Shown here one piece after another: positions 20,758 to 31,138 of a stretch of DNA of 64,000 bases. The stretch spans positions 106,761 through 170,760 of the forward strand of contig NW_027195535.1 in the NCBI RefSeq assembly GCF_038502225.1. The letters are read 5' to 3'. How positions within the stretch are numbered: position 1 is the stretch's first letter; each line of letters opens with the position of its first letter. Source of the DNA: Cherax quadricarinatus (lineage: Eukaryota; Arthropoda; Malacostraca; Decapoda; Parastacidae). Under the pieces are notes generated by a model. That model was not told the DNA's origin. It saw only the letters and a list, made by a program, of their open reading frames with translations, and did not search any database. Position numbers and translations under genes: made by a program.

Positions 20758-21058
20758 TCTCCTACAGCCAGGTTGTGTATGTTGATTCTTCATCTCTCTC
20801 TCTCTCTTTCAGGATTTTATGTACTGTTAAGAGTGTGAGCAAGGTAAATCTCTTGAATTGAGTTTTTGAGGTTGAGAAGTATGATGCATATACATTTGCA
20901 GGTGGGTTGGGAATTCTGCAGTGGTGGGTCACACTGGACTATGTCTGAACTTTTGGAAAGGCAACTAGAGGAGATGGACACTTAAAACCAGTCACTGATA
21001 TGTCACAAAACCACCTCCTGAATATACAATTTTCAGTAAAATTTAATTTTACAAACAG
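20758..21058 (+). other. MDN1 intron end
   Basis: Contains a CT-microsatellite (about 20790-20810) and ends with acceptor ttttacaaacag (AG 21057-21058). The tempting acceptor at 20811-20813 opens into stops and is not used for MDN1. Confidence 0.6.
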
Positions 21059-21302
21059 GAACAGCCAAAGTCGGACCCAAGTATACAGCGGGAAGACAAT
21101 GAAGAGGAACTGCAAGAGGAACATGGTCAGGTAGGTGAGCAGACAGATGACCAGGAAGGTGTGGGTCAGTCTGAAAGTCGCACCCGTGATGATGCACACA
21201 AAGGAGATTCTTCTGCCTTGGTCACCCAAGCATCTGCCAATGATCAGAACGATATGAAGAAGCCTCGTAAACCTGGTCAAAGAGATGAAGATAGGACACT
21301 GG
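21059..21302 (+). CDS. MDN1: Midasin exon: end of acidic region, KPGQ motif
   Basis: Enters in phase 0 (gaa cag cca), exactly as exon 8697-15738 leaves, and ends one base into a codon before donor ggtaaga (GT 21303-21304). It encodes a glutamate/glutamine-rich stretch and then KKPRKPGQRDEDRTLG, a recognisable midasin motif (compare KRKPGQ-type motifs before the region leading to MIDAS). Flanking introns contain repeats. The frame and motif make this a secure exon; an extra small acidic exon upstream in the 5.3-kb intron cannot be excluded. Confidence 0.9.
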
Positions 21303-21510
21303 GTAAGACAATGCAGTATGAAATCACTATTAAAAATATTATGTGACAATATCACCCATTGTTCTTGGCTGTGTGTGAATCTGCTTTTGTATTTTTCAGT
21401 TTCAAAATAGTTTAAGGTAATTTTTTTTATATATCAAAAAAATTTTTTTAACACATTGGCCGTATTATTTAAATGAACTTTATACTCATAATATCATTAT
21501 CATTTTTCAG

Positions 21511-21593
21511 GAGACAATAATGAGAATGTACAACATGGGGTAATGACTAAGGAGATGAAGAAATTGCAAGATCAGCAACAACAAGATAAAGAT
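21511..21593 (+). CDS. MDN1: Midasin exon (83 bp)
   Basis: Acceptor catttttcag at 21501-21510. The phase fits the split codon from the previous exon and gives DNNENVQHGVMTKEMKKLQD and QQQQDKD. The most frame-compatible donor is gat/gtacag (GT 21594), a weak site, but it returns phase 0, matching the next exon at 29347. Without a splice the frame would stop at 21628. The motif GDxNExV after the KPGQ block fits midasin. Confidence 0.75.
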
Positions 21594-21689
21594 GTACAGT
21601 ATATAGATGAAATTTCATTTTTTTTTTAATTTAGCTAATTTAAAATATTTTTATAATTCTTTAACTGTGGCAGTCTCCAACATTTATTC

Positions 21690-22552
21690 ACCCTCCAAGT
21701 CATCCTGGATGTCCTGGCTTTAAGTGAAACAAAGCTGAAGGGGGTGGGAGAGTTTCAGTGGAGAGGAATAAATGGGATTAGGTCAGGGGTTTCAAATAGA
21801 GTTAGAGCTAAAGAAGGAGTAGCAATAATGTTGAAGGATAAGCTATGGCAGGAAAAGAGGGACTATAAATGTATTAATTCAAGGATTATGTGGAGTAAAA
21901 TAAAGATTGGATGTGAAAAGTGGGTTATAATAAGCGTGTATGCACCTGGAGAAGAGAGAAGTGTAGAGAAGAGAGAGAGAGATTTTGGGAAATGTTGAGT
22001 GAATGCGTGGGGAGTTTTGAATCAAGTGTGAGAGTAATGGTGGTTGGGGATTTCAATGCTAAAGTGGGTAAAAATGTTATGGAGGGAGTACATATAGTAG
22101 GTAAATTTGGGGTGCCAGGGGTAAATGTAAATGGGGAGCCTTTAATTGAGCTATGTGTAGAAAGAGATTTGGTAATAAGTAATACATATTTTATGAAAAA
22201 GAGGATAAATAAATATACAAGGTATGATGTAGCACGTAATGAAAGTAGTTTATTAGATTATGTATTGGTGGATAAAAGGTTGATGGGTAGGCTCCAGGAT
22301 GTACATGTTTATAGAGGGGCAACTGATATATCTGATCATTATTTAGTTGTAGCTACAGTTAGAGTAAGAGGTAGATGGGAAAAGAGGAAGGTGGCAACAA
22401 CAAGTAAGAGGGAGGTGAAAGTGTATAAACTAAGGGAGGAGGAAGTTCGGGTGAGATATAAGCGAATATTGGCAGAAAGGTGGGCTAGTGCAAAGATGAG
22501 TAGTGGGGGGGGGTTGAAGAGGGTTGGAATAGTTTTAAAAATGCAGTTTTAG
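21690..22552 (+). pseudogene. RTE-like LINE endonuclease domain (frameshifted)
   Basis: The first part (21690-21998) reads LDVLALSETKLKGVGEFQWR and VRAKEGVAIMLKDKLW, ending in VIISVYAPGEER. After a frameshift in a GA run the frame 21920-22552 continues with VVGDFNAKVGKNV (catalytic GDFN motif), a segment of the DNase I-like fold, LLDYVLVDKRL and ISDHYLVVATVR (the SDH motif). These are the conserved APE-type endonuclease residues that nick target DNA to prime reverse transcription. It breaks again in a G run near 22505. All motifs are intact, so decay is recent or the breaks are sequence errors. Confidence 0.8.
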
Positions 22553-22584
22553 AATGTGGGGCAGAAGTTTGTGGTTATAGGAGG

Positions 22585-23058
22585 GTGGGGGCAGGAGGAA
22601 AGAGGAGTGATTGGTGGAATGATGAAGTAAAGGGTGTGATAAAAGAGAAAAAGGTAGCTTATGAGAGGTTTTTACAAAGCAGAAGTGTTATAAGAAGAGC
22701 AGAGTATATGGAGAGTAAAAGAAAGGTAAAGAGAGTGGTGAGAGAGTGCAAAAGGATAGCAGATAAAAGAGTGGGAGAGGCACTGTCAAGAAATTTTAAT
22801 GAAAATAAGAAAAAATTTTGGAGCGAGTTAAACAAGTTAAGAAAGCCTAGGGAAAGTATGGATTTGTCAGTTAAAAACAGAGTAGGGGAGTTAGTAGATG
22901 GGGAGAGGGAGGTATTAGGTAGATGGCGAGAATATTTTGAGGAACTTTTAAATGTTAAGGAAGAAACAGAGGCAGTAATTTCATGCACTGGTCAGGGAGG
23001 TATACCATCTTTTAGGAGTGAAGAAGAGCAGGATGTAAGTGTGGGGGGAGGTACGTGA
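22585..23058 (+). pseudogene. RTE-like LINE linker between endonuclease and RT
   Basis: The 157-codon frame is rich in Lys, Arg and Glu (RSDWWNDEVKGVIKEKKVAY, then FNENKKKFWSELNKLRKPRE). WWN(D/E)E followed by a basic helix and FW(S/K)xxNKLR is the usual segment between EN and RT in RTE-type polyproteins. It should be in frame with its neighbours but is separated by frameshifts at both ends (about 22505-22585 and about 23042). Confidence 0.75.
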
Positions 23059-24562
23059 GGCATTACGTAAAATGAAAGGGGGTAAAGCAGCTGGAACTGA
23101 TGGGATCATGACAGAAATGTTAAAAGCAGGGGGGGATATAGTGTTGGAGTGGTTGGTACTTTTGTTTAATAAATGTATGAAAGAGGGGAAGGTACCTAGG
23201 GATTGGCGGAGAGCATGTATAGTCCCTTTATATAAAGGGAAAGGGGACAAAAGAGACTGTAAAAATTATAGAGGAATAAGTTTACTGAGTATACCAGGAA
23301 AAGTGTACGGTAGGGTTATAATTGAAATAATTAGAGGTAAGACAGAATGTAGGATTGTGGATGAGCAAGGAGGTTTCAGAGTGGGTAGGAGATGTGTAGA
23401 TCAAGTGTTTACATTGAAGCATATATGTGAACAGTATTTAGATAAAGGTAGGGAAGTTTTTATTGCATTTATGGATTTAGAAAAGGCATATGATAGAGTA
23501 GATAGAGGAGCAATGTGGCAGATGTTGCAAGTATATGGAATAGGTGGTAAGTTATTAAATGCTGTAAAGAGTTTTTATGAGGATAGTGAGGCTCAGGTTA
23601 GGGTGTGTAGAAGAGAGGGAGACTACTTCCCAGTAAAAGTAGGTCTTAGACAGGGATGTGTAATGTCACCATGGTTGTTTAATATATTTATAGATGGGGT
23701 TGTAAAGGAAGTAAATGCTAGAGTGTTCGGGAGAGGGGTGGGATTAAATTTTGGGGAATCAAATTCAAAATGGGAATTGACACAGTTACTTTTTGCTGAT
23801 GATACTGTGCTTATGGGAGATTCTAAAGAAAAATTGCAAAGGTTAGTGGATGAGTTTGGGAATGTGTGTAAAGGTAGAAAGTTGAAAGTGAACATAGAAA
23901 AGAGTAAGGTGATGAGGGTGTCAAATGATTTAGATAAAGAAAAATTGGATATCAAATTGGGGAGGAGGAGTATGGAAGAAGTGAATGTTTTCAGATACTT
24001 GGGAGTTGACGTGTCGGCGGATGGATTTATGAAGGATGAGGTTAATCATAGAATTGATGAGGGAAAAAAGGTGAGTGGTGCGTTGAGGTATATGTGGAGT
24101 CAAAAAACATTATCTATGGAGGCAAAGAAGGGAATGTATGAAAGTATAGTAGTACCAACACTCTTATATGGGTGTGAAGCTTGGGTGGTAAATGCAGCAG
24201 CGAGGAGATGGTTGGAGGCAGTGGAGATGTCCTGTTTAAGGGCAATGTGTGATGTAAATATTATGCAGAAAATTCGGAGTGTGGAAATTAGGAAAAGGTG
24301 TGGAGTTAATAAAAGTATTAGTCAGAGGGCAGAAGAGGGGTTGTTGAGGTGGTTTGGTCATTTAGAGAGAATGGATCAAAGTAGAATGACATGGAAAGCA
24401 TATAAATCTATAGGGGAAGGAAGGCGGGGTAGGGGTCGTCCTCGAAAGGGTTGGAGAGAGGGGGTAAAGGAGGTTTTGTGGGCAAGGGGCTTGGACTTCC
24501 AGCAAGCGTGCGTGAGCATGTTAGATAGGAGTGAATGGAGACGAATGGTACTTGGGACCTGA
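23039..24562 (+). CDS. RTE-like reverse transcriptase, intact domain
   Basis: An uninterrupted 507-codon frame. Motifs: MKGGKAAGTDGIMTEMLKAG (RT0/1), CKNYRGISLLSIPGKVYGRV, FIAFMDLEKAYDRVDRGAMW (first catalytic Asp), VGLRQGCVMSPWLFNIFIDG, and LTQLLFADDTVLMG (both catalytic Asp), then the thumb block FRYLGVDVSADG. The C-terminal region has PTLLYGCEAWVVN, RWFGHLERMDQ and GRGRGRPRKGW. It would copy element RNA at an endonuclease nick. It is translated as part of a longer polyprotein in a healthy copy, so no start codon is expected here. It stops at the TGA 24560-24562, followed by a 350-bp 3'UTR. Confidence 0.9.
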   Translation: MWGEVREALRKMKGGKAAGTDGIMTEMLKAGGDIVLEWLVLLFNKCMKEGKVPRDWRRACIVPLYKGKGDKRDCKNYRGISLLSIPGKVYGRVIIEIIRGKTECRIVDEQGGFRVGRRCVDQVFTLKHICEQYLDKGREVFIAFMDLEKAYDRVDRGAMWQMLQVYGIGGKLLNAVKSFYEDSEAQVRVCRREGDYFPVKVGLRQGCVMSPWLFNIFIDGVVKEVNARVFGRGVGLNFGESNSKWELTQLLFADDTVLMGDSKEKLQRLVDEFGNVCKGRKLKVNIEKSKVMRVSNDLDKEKLDIKLGRRSMEEVNVFRYLGVDVSADGFMKDEVNHRIDEGKKVSGALRYMWSQKTLSMEAKKGMYESIVVPTLLYGCEAWVVNAAARRWLEAVEMSCLRAMCDVNIMQKIRSVEIRKRCGVNKSISQRAEEGLLRWFGHLERMDQSRMTWKAYKSIGEGRRGRGRPRKGWREGVKEVLWARGLDFQQACVSMLDRSEWRRMVLGT

Positions 24563-25510
24563 CGATCTGTTGGAGTGTGAGCAGGGTAATATTTAGTGAA
24601 GGGATTCAGGGAAACCGGTTATTTTCATATAGTCGGACTTGAGTCCTGGAAATGGGAAGTACAATGCCTGCACTTTAAAGGAGGGGTTTGGGATATTGGC
24701 AGTTTGGAGGGATATGTTGTGTATCTTTTTATGTGTATGCTTCTAAAATGTTGTATTCTGAGCACCTCTGCAAAAACAGTGATAATGTGCGAGTGTGGTG
24801 AAAGTGTTGAATGATGATGAAAGTATTTTCTTTTTGGGGATTTTCTTTCTTTTTTTTGGGTCACCCTGCCTCGGTGGGAGACGGCCGACTTGTTGAAAAA
24901 AAAAAAAAAAAAGTCTCTAAATAGCCAACCTACCTCAACAACCTCTCCTCAGTTCTCTGAATAATACTTTCAGTAACTGCACACTTCTTCCTAATCTTCG
25001 AACTGCGAATTATCTGCATAATATTTACACCACACATTGCCCTCAGACACGACATCTCCACTGCCTCCAACCACCTCGGTGCAGCAATCACAACCCAAGC
25101 TTCACACCCATATATGAGTGCTAGTACCACTATACTCTCATTCAATCCTCTCTTTGCTTTCATGGATAACATTCTTTGTCTCCACAGATACCTCAATGCA
25201 TCACCCACCTTTTTCCCTTCATCAGTTCCGTGGTTTGCCTTGCTTTTCATATACCAATCTGCTAGCAAAGCAGCTTCCAGATATCTGAACACATTCTCTT
25301 CTTCCACTCTGATATCCAGTTTTTCATTGCCTAACTTGTTTGTTACCCTCATCACCTTGTTCTTATCCATGTTCACTTTCAACTTCCTTATTCACCCTCC
25401 CAAATTCGTCCACTAACCTTTACAACTCCTCTTAAGGATCTCCCAAAAGCATAGTGTCATCAGCAAAAAGTAACTGTGACAACTCCCATTTTGTATTATA
25501 GATTCTGCAT

Positions 25511-25782
25511 ATTTTAATAAGTGTCAGGGGCCTGAGACTGTTTAACTGCCTCCCAGCATACATAAGGGGGATTACCAATAGTCCCCTGGCTGTCTTCAAG
25601 CAGGCACTGGACAAGCACCTAAAGTCGGTACCTGACCAGCCGGGCTGTGGCTCGTATGTTGGATTGCGTGCAGCCAGCAGCAACAGCCTGGTTGATCAGG
25701 CTCTGGTCCACCAGGAGGCCTGGTCACAGACCGGGCCACGGGGGCATTGACCCCCAGAGCTCTCTCCAGGTAAACCACCTTA
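25511..25782 (+). mobile_element. CR1-like LINE 3' end, plus strand
   Basis: The phrases 'gggcctgagactgtttaact', 'gcctcccagcatacataagg', 'gcaacagcctggttgatcag' and 'ctctctccaggtaaacc' are the sense 3' end of the family described at 4871-6408. Only 270 bp are present. It abuts, tail to tail, the minus-strand copy that starts at 25783. Confidence 0.85.
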
Positions 25783-27331
25783 CCTGGAGTCTACCTGGAG
25801 GATATTTCAGGGATCAATGCCCCTGCAGCCTGGTCCAAGACCAGGCCTCCCAGTGGATCAGGGCCTGATTAACCAGGCTGTTCCTGCTAGCCGCATGTAA
25901 TCCAACATACATTTCACAGCCTGGCTGATCTGGCACCAACTTTAAGTATCTATCCAGCTCCCTCTTGAAGGCAGCCAGGGGGCTCTTGATAATTCCCCTT
26001 GTGCATGGTGGGAGGCTGTTGAACAGTCTTGGGCCCCGGACACTTACGGTGTTTATTCTTAGTGTACCAATGGCACCCCTACTTTTCATTGGGGGTGCTT
26101 TGCACCGCCTGCCCAGTCTTTTACTTTTGTAGTGAGTGATTTCTGTGTGCAGATTTGGGACCATTCCTTCTAGAATTTTCCAATTGTAGATTATGATATA
26201 TCTCTCTAGCTTGTGTTCCAGCAAGTATAGGTGAAGTGCTTCCAAGCATTCCCAGTAGTTGGTGTTTGATGGAACTTATATGCGCAGTAAAGGTTCTCTA
26301 CACACTCTAAATCTGCAATTTCACCTGCTTTGAGTAGAGATGTTAATATATTAATACAGCAGTATTCCAGCCTAGTGAGAACAAGTGATTTAAAAAGGAT
26401 CATCATTGACTTGGCATCTCTTGTTTTGAACTTTCTCATTATCCATCCTATCATTTTCTTTGCAGTTGTGATCATGGCACTGTTGTGATCCTTGAAAGTG
26501 AGATCCTCAGACATTGCCACTCCCATGTTCCTCACATTATTTTTTTGCTCTATTGTATGATCAGAGTTTGTGGTATATTCAGTTCTCAGTTTTATCTCCT
26601 CCAGTTTTTCCATAAGAGAGTAGTTGGAATTTGTCTTCATTGAACATCACATTGTTTTCCATTGCACACTGGAAAACTTGGTTTATATCTTCTTGGAGAT
26701 TAACCGTGTCCTCAATAGATGGCAGTCTTGTGCAGATCCTAGTATCGTCTGCAAAGAATGACATGGTGCTGTGGATTACATCTCTGTCTATGTCTGATAT
26801 GAGGATGAAGAACAGGATGGGAGCAAATACTGTGCCTTGTTTAACAGAGCTTTTCTCTATGACAGCTTTTGATTTAACTGTTTACCACTACTCTTTGTGT
26901 TCGATTAGTTAGAAAGTTGAAGATCCATCTCCACGCTTAGACAATTATTCCTTTAGCATGTATTTTGTGTGCTATTACACCATGATTGCACTTGTCAAAA
27001 ACTTCTGCAAAGTTTGTGTATATTACATCTGTATTCTTTTTTTCTTCCAATGCATCCAAGACCATATCATAGTGATCCAGTAGTTGCAAGAGGCAGGAGC
27101 AACCTGCTCAGAACCTATGTTACCCTGGATTGTGCAGTTTTTGGGAATCCAAGTGGTTTGCAGTCATGCTTCTTAGCACTCTTTCAAAGATTTTAATGAT
27201 GTGGGATGTTAGAGCTATTGATCTATAGTTCTTAGCTAATGCTTTGCTACTACCTTTATGGAGTGGGGCTATATCTGTTGTAGAATTTCACCCATGTCTA
27301 AGCTCCTTCTCTATAGTATACTTAAGGCACT

Positions 27332-27381
<50 letters not shown>

Positions 27382-28035
27382 AGTTTTTAATGAATACAGA
27401 TTTCCTGGAGTGGCCCTGGGGCTAAGTGCATTATCATGTTGTCAGTGACTTTCTCAAAGTCTATTCTAGTTAGGGTAATGTCGGAAATCTGGCATACATT
27501 GATGGAGTTTTGAGGCTCATTCATGAAGAAATCATTTGGATTGTCATCTTTAGACTGATTAGCGGCTCACTAAACATGGAGTCGTGTTGGGATTTCAGCA
27601 TCTCGCTCATTTCTTTGTTGTTATCTGTGTAAGTCCTATCTTGTCTGAGCAAGGTCCTGATACTAGATGTGATATTTGCCTTGTTTTTGGCATTTGAAAA
27701 GAAATATTTCGAATTTCTTTCAATTTCACTAATTGCTTTTAGCTCCTGTCTCTCCTGGATCCTGCACAAGTCCTTTAACTTAAGTTTGATACTTTCTTCT
27801 TCTCTGGTCAGTGCTTCCTTCTGTGTATCAGATCTAGTGTTCTTGAGGAGCTCAATGATTCTTCGTTGTCTTCTGTAGAGGGAGTGCCTTTCTCCAATTT
27901 ATTTATTCTTTCTTAGGGGAATGTGCCCTGAACATACTTCAGCTGCCAGGAAGTTGATCCTTTCAAGGTACTGGTTTGGATCCATGGTATTTAAGATATC
28001 TTCCCAACATGTTTCATATAAGACATAGTTCACCT
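25783..28035 (-). mobile_element. CR1-like LINE, longer copy with degenerate RT
   Basis: The minus-strand coding is split over several frames. The C-terminal region lies at 25814-26245 (YNWKILEGMVPNLHTEITHY), the thumb region at 26206-26640 (NMGVAMSEDLTFKDHN) and the catalytic region at 26579-26764 (MSFFADDTRICTRLPS). Further upstream, 27521-27769, comes the region before the RT (ERQELKAISEIERNSKYFFS, NAKNKANITSSIRTLLRQD). A T41 run (27339-27379) lies inside. It is 5' truncated, its 3' tail faces the plus-strand copy, and it is not functional. Confidence 0.8.
27339..27379 (+). repeat. Poly-T run (about 41 bases)
   Basis: Uninterrupted T tract within the minus-strand CR1-like copy. It may be an expanded T run or the poly(A) scar of a further insertion; the length is unreliable. 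Confidence 0.7.
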
Positions 28036-28825
28036 GGTCCCAGTTGTTCTTTTACAGCTCCATCTATAAATGTTAAACAACCATGGTGACAACACACATC
28101 CCTGTCCTAGCCCTACTTTTACTGGAAAGTAATCTCCTCTCCTACACACTCAAACTTGAGCCTCACTGTCCTTTTAAAAACTCTTAACAGCATTCAGTGT
28201 TCTACCACCTCTTCTATACACTTGCAACATCTGCCACATTGTTCCCATATCCATATGCCTTTCCTAAATCCATAAAAACAACGAAAACTTCCCTTCCGTT
28301 ATCTAAATATTATTCACGTGCTACACTGTAATCACATCATCTACACATCTCCTACCCTTTCTAAAGCCTCCTTGTTCATCTGCAGTTCTGCTTTCTGTCT
28401 TACCCATAATTCTTTCAGTAATAATCCTACCATACACTTTATATGGTATACTCAGTAGGCTTATTTCCCCATAATTTTTACCCTTGTCCCCCTTCCCTTC
28501 ATACAAAGGAACTATGCATGCTCTTTGCCAGTCCCTGCGTACCTTCCCCTCTTTCATACATTCATTGAACAAAAGTACCAACCACTCCAAAATGATATCC
28601 CCACCTGCTTTTAATATTTCTCATGATTTCATCAATCCTAGCTGCTTTACCCCCTTTCATTTTTACCTACAGCCTCATGCACCTCCACCACTCTCACATC
28701 TGGCTTTTCCTTACTCTTAAATGATGTTGTACCTCCCTGTCCATTGCATGAAATCACTGCCTCCCTTTCTTCATCAACATTTAACGGTTCCTCAAATATT
28801 CCCGCCATTTTCCCCATACTCTCTG

Positions 28826-28859
28826 ACCGCGGGTTCAATCTCGCCCATGGTATGGTTTA
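28826..28859 (+). repeat. tRNA-derived SINE fragment with B-box-like motif
   Basis: 'gaccgcgggttcaatctcgc' followed by 'ccatggtatggttt' contains a B-box-like GGTTCAATC and the same 'tggtatggttt' continuation as the fuller SINE at 34778-34866 (minus). RTE-like sequence is on both sides. Confidence 0.5.
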
Positions 28860-28900
28860 ACTGTCAAATCCATTTGTTCCCTTGGCTTTCTCAACTGAAA

Positions 28901-29346
28901 TCTTTGAATGAGAAGTCCATTAATGGGATGTTTTATTGTACCATGATGCAGGTGAGGGGTTCTTGAGCAAAGGAATTGTACTTATCCTCCCTTTCCTTTG
29001 ATTGAAACCTGATTGCCTCCCATATACCCTGGCTCTGTAAGACCTGTATGTGTTTAGTACTCTTGATGAATGTGTTATTAAAATCTGTATTTCTCAACTC
29101 TTAATTAGTTATTAAAACATAACATCAGGTGATGTAGTGAGCTCAACATCCCTTTAGATGCCTATCTAAATGGACCAACTCATAAATTCTGTTTTAATTC
29201 ATTCTCTGTGATTTGGCTGGTTTTCTATGTTGGTGATATTTTATAAAAATACTGTTATATACATCGTTTATTGTACTTTTGTCACAAATTATGTATTTGT
29301 ATTTCTGATATTTGTTTTAATTTTACTTAACTTTCTTTGTTAATAG
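28901..29346 (+). other. MDN1 intron end
   Basis: Unassigned, T-rich, ending in acceptor tctttgttaatag (AG 29345-29346). No repeat recognised beyond 28900. Confidence 0.5.
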
Positions 29347-29529
29347 AATCATGAGAATGATGCAGAGCAGAAGAACTCTTTGTATGAACATATTAACAAG
29401 GCGGAAGATTACTTTGATGCCCAGATTGTTGATGTTGGTTCCCAGGAACAGGCCAATGAAGCACCAGCAGACATAGAAGGTGATGATAAATTACAAGAGA
29501 ATGAAGAACTCTTAGAAACTCCTATGGAG
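29347..29529 (+). CDS. MDN1: Midasin exon: EHI..DAQ segment
   Basis: 61 codons in phase 0 at both ends, with acceptor taatag and donor ATGGAG/GTATGC (GT 29530-29531). It encodes SLYEHINKAEDYFDAQIVDV followed by GSQEQANEAP, corresponding to the conserved midasin block EHI...(Y)DAQ..DV that follows the acidic region. Separated from the previous exon by a 7.75-kb repeat-filled intron. Confidence 0.9.
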
Positions 29530-29683
29530 GTATGCAATTCAAGATGGTAAAATTTTCTTGAAACTTGTTCTGAGCTGTATCAGAATTCACTTACAATTTT
29601 TGTATTTACAAATTTTTTTTTTATATATAAATACATTCAATTGGAAAAGTAATAAAATGTTTATAAAATTTTCCTGTATACAG

Positions 29684-29885
29684 GATGAGGAGGAAAACCT
29701 GGCAGAGGAAAAGGAGGCAGTATCCCAAGATAACAAGAAGAAAGAAAACCATGACAGAAGCCAGGGCAAAGGTGATCCTCAGGGTGAAGGTGAAGCACAG
29801 ATGGTTACAGAGGGGGAGGCTGTACTTGAGTCCACAATGCAACGACCACCAGAGACATACTTCCACACACTCATACTAAGTGAAA
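29684..29885 (+). CDS. MDN1: Midasin exon: acidic linker before MIDAS region
   Basis: Acceptor ctgtatacag (AG 29682-29683), donor gaaa/gtaagt (GT 29886-29887). Phase 0 in, and one base of a codon out. Encodes DEEENLAEEKEAVSQDNKKK, a charged linker, and then LESTMQRPPETYFHTLILSE; midasins have a similar EST(I/M) block shortly before the MIDAS-linked region. Both splice sites are consensus-like. Confidence 0.9.
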
Positions 29886-30182
29886 GTAAGTATGCTTTTA
29901 TCTGTGATAATGCAAGTTTCCAAAAATTTACTTTTTTTCTCATTCTTAGTGGAGATATATAAGCAAAAGGAAAATAACGTGAAACAGTTTTTATGAAGAT
30001 AATCTGTGAATTATTACTTTTTTGTATGTGTTTGGCCTTCACACAGTGTTGCCTCATTGCTTGTGTTCAAGTTAGCAGTGCAGATACTACTCATGTAACA
30101 TTTCAGTGTAAAATACTGTGATTTTGATGTACTTATTGCCATGTATTTTAATACACTAATGATTATATTGTTAAAAATATAG

Positions 30183-31117
30183 ATGAAGAAGAGGAAAAGG
30201 CGGTTGCCAGATTTGACGAAGATGTGGAGGAAACAAGACGTCAGATAGAAGTTGTGCGCTCTTACACTGAGGATGATGGCTTATCTTGGACACAACAGGA
30301 AGCACGTGTGGCTCCTATAGCTCTACAGTTATGTGAACAGTTACGCCTAATCTTGGAGCCAACGCATGCAGCCAGATTACGTGGTGATTATAGAACAGGC
30401 AAAAGGCTGAATATGCGAAAAGTGATACCTTACATAGCCTCACAGTTTCGCAAGGACAAGATATGGCTTCGAAGAACACAACCTAGCAAACGAAATTATC
30501 AAATTTTGGTAGCTGTTGACGATTCTGAATCTATGGCTGAAGCACATTCAGGTAGCCTTGCCATAGAAAGTGTAGCCCTTGTGACCCGTGCTCTCACACT
30601 GCTGGATGCTGGACAACTGGGGGTTATTAGTTTTGGGGAATCCACTCATATTCTTCACCCTTTTGATGAGCCATTCAGTGAATTATCAGGTAGCAGAGTT
30701 CTTGCTAACCTTAAGTTTGATCAGAAAGTAACCAATTTTGGTCGTATGCTAGAGGATAGTGTAGCACTGATGAATGGGTCCAGAGCTGCTAGTAGCCATG
30801 GAAATCCTGATACTGCTCAGCTGCTGCTCATTCTGAGTGATGGTCAGACACAAACAAGGTCAGAAACTGTTAAAGCAGCTGTAAGAGCAGCCCGAGCAGC
30901 CAGAATATTTATTGTTTTTCTAGTCTTGGATGCAAAGGACAACAAATATTCATTTTATGATGTATTGGTATTTGACAAAGGCACAATGCAACCACTAGTA
31001 GAGTCTTTTCCCTTCCCATTTTTCCTGGTTGTACGCGACTTAGAGACACTACCAAATGCTCTAGCTACAGCTCTCCGACAGTGGTTTGAAATAGTGACTG
31101 CTGATGCAGCTCATTAA
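30183..31117 (+). CDS. MDN1: Midasin terminal exon: MIDAS (VWA) domain
   Basis: Acceptor aaaatatag (AG 30181-30182) completes the split codon, and the frame ends at TAA 31115-31117. Conserved blocks: LQLCEQLRLILEPTHAARLR, GDYRTGKRLNMRKVIPYIAS, QFRKDKIWLRRTQPSKRNYQ, then the VWA fold with the MIDAS metal motif DDSES (DxSxS, codons 30518-30532), the GVISFGE block, TAQLLLILSDGQ and a C-terminal LRQWFEIVTAD. In yeast Rea1 this domain grips the UBL domains of Ytm1 and Rsa4, so that ATP hydrolysis in the AAA ring pulls them off pre-60S particles. All metal-coordinating serines and the aspartate are present, so this copy looks functional. Confidence 0.97.
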
Positions 31118-31138
31118 GTTCATGAGATTATTATGAAT

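Larger units (their letters stand above)
21660..24912 (+). mobile_element. RTE-like LINE, nearly complete, sense in MDN1 intron
   Basis: Apurinic-type endonuclease, linker and RT occur in order on the plus strand, then a 3' region ending 'gggtcaccctgcctcggtgg', 'gagacggccgacttg' and a 16-base A run (24897-24912). It is about 3.25 kb, the size of RTE-clade elements, and seems to start inside the endonuclease. The frame is broken at least three times, each at or near a simple run (gagagaga at about 21970, G8 at about 22505, G6 at about 23042). Related copies on the minus strand lie at 1150, 6945, 24930, 53560 and 62318. Clade by motif recognition. Confidence 0.85.
24930..28900 (-). mobile_element. 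RTE-like LINE copy split by two CR1-like insertions
   Basis: The left arm 24930-25510 encodes the RT C-terminus (KLGNEKLDIRVEEENVFRYL, VIAAPRWLEAVEMSCLRAMC) and reaches the 'agcaaaaagtaactgtgaca' (FADDT) area. The right arm 28036-28826 resumes about 60 bp further along the same RT (DGVVK/FNIFID area, 'aacaaccatggtgac') and ends in the linker. Compared with the copy at 62770-64000, the arms are collinear, so 25511-28035 is an insertion. A short SINE piece (28826-28859) lies near the right end, and RTE sequence resumes beyond it to about 28900. Confidence 0.75.

Noticed and set aside
20790..20844. An extra MDN1 exon after the acceptor-like ctctctctttcag
   Set aside because: The sequence after it (gattttatgtactgttaag) opens into a stop at once and has no midasin similarity.
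22659..23250. Minus-strand Ser/Leu/Thr-rich ORFs
   Set aside because: They lie opposite the A/G-rich coding strand of the RTE-like LINE.
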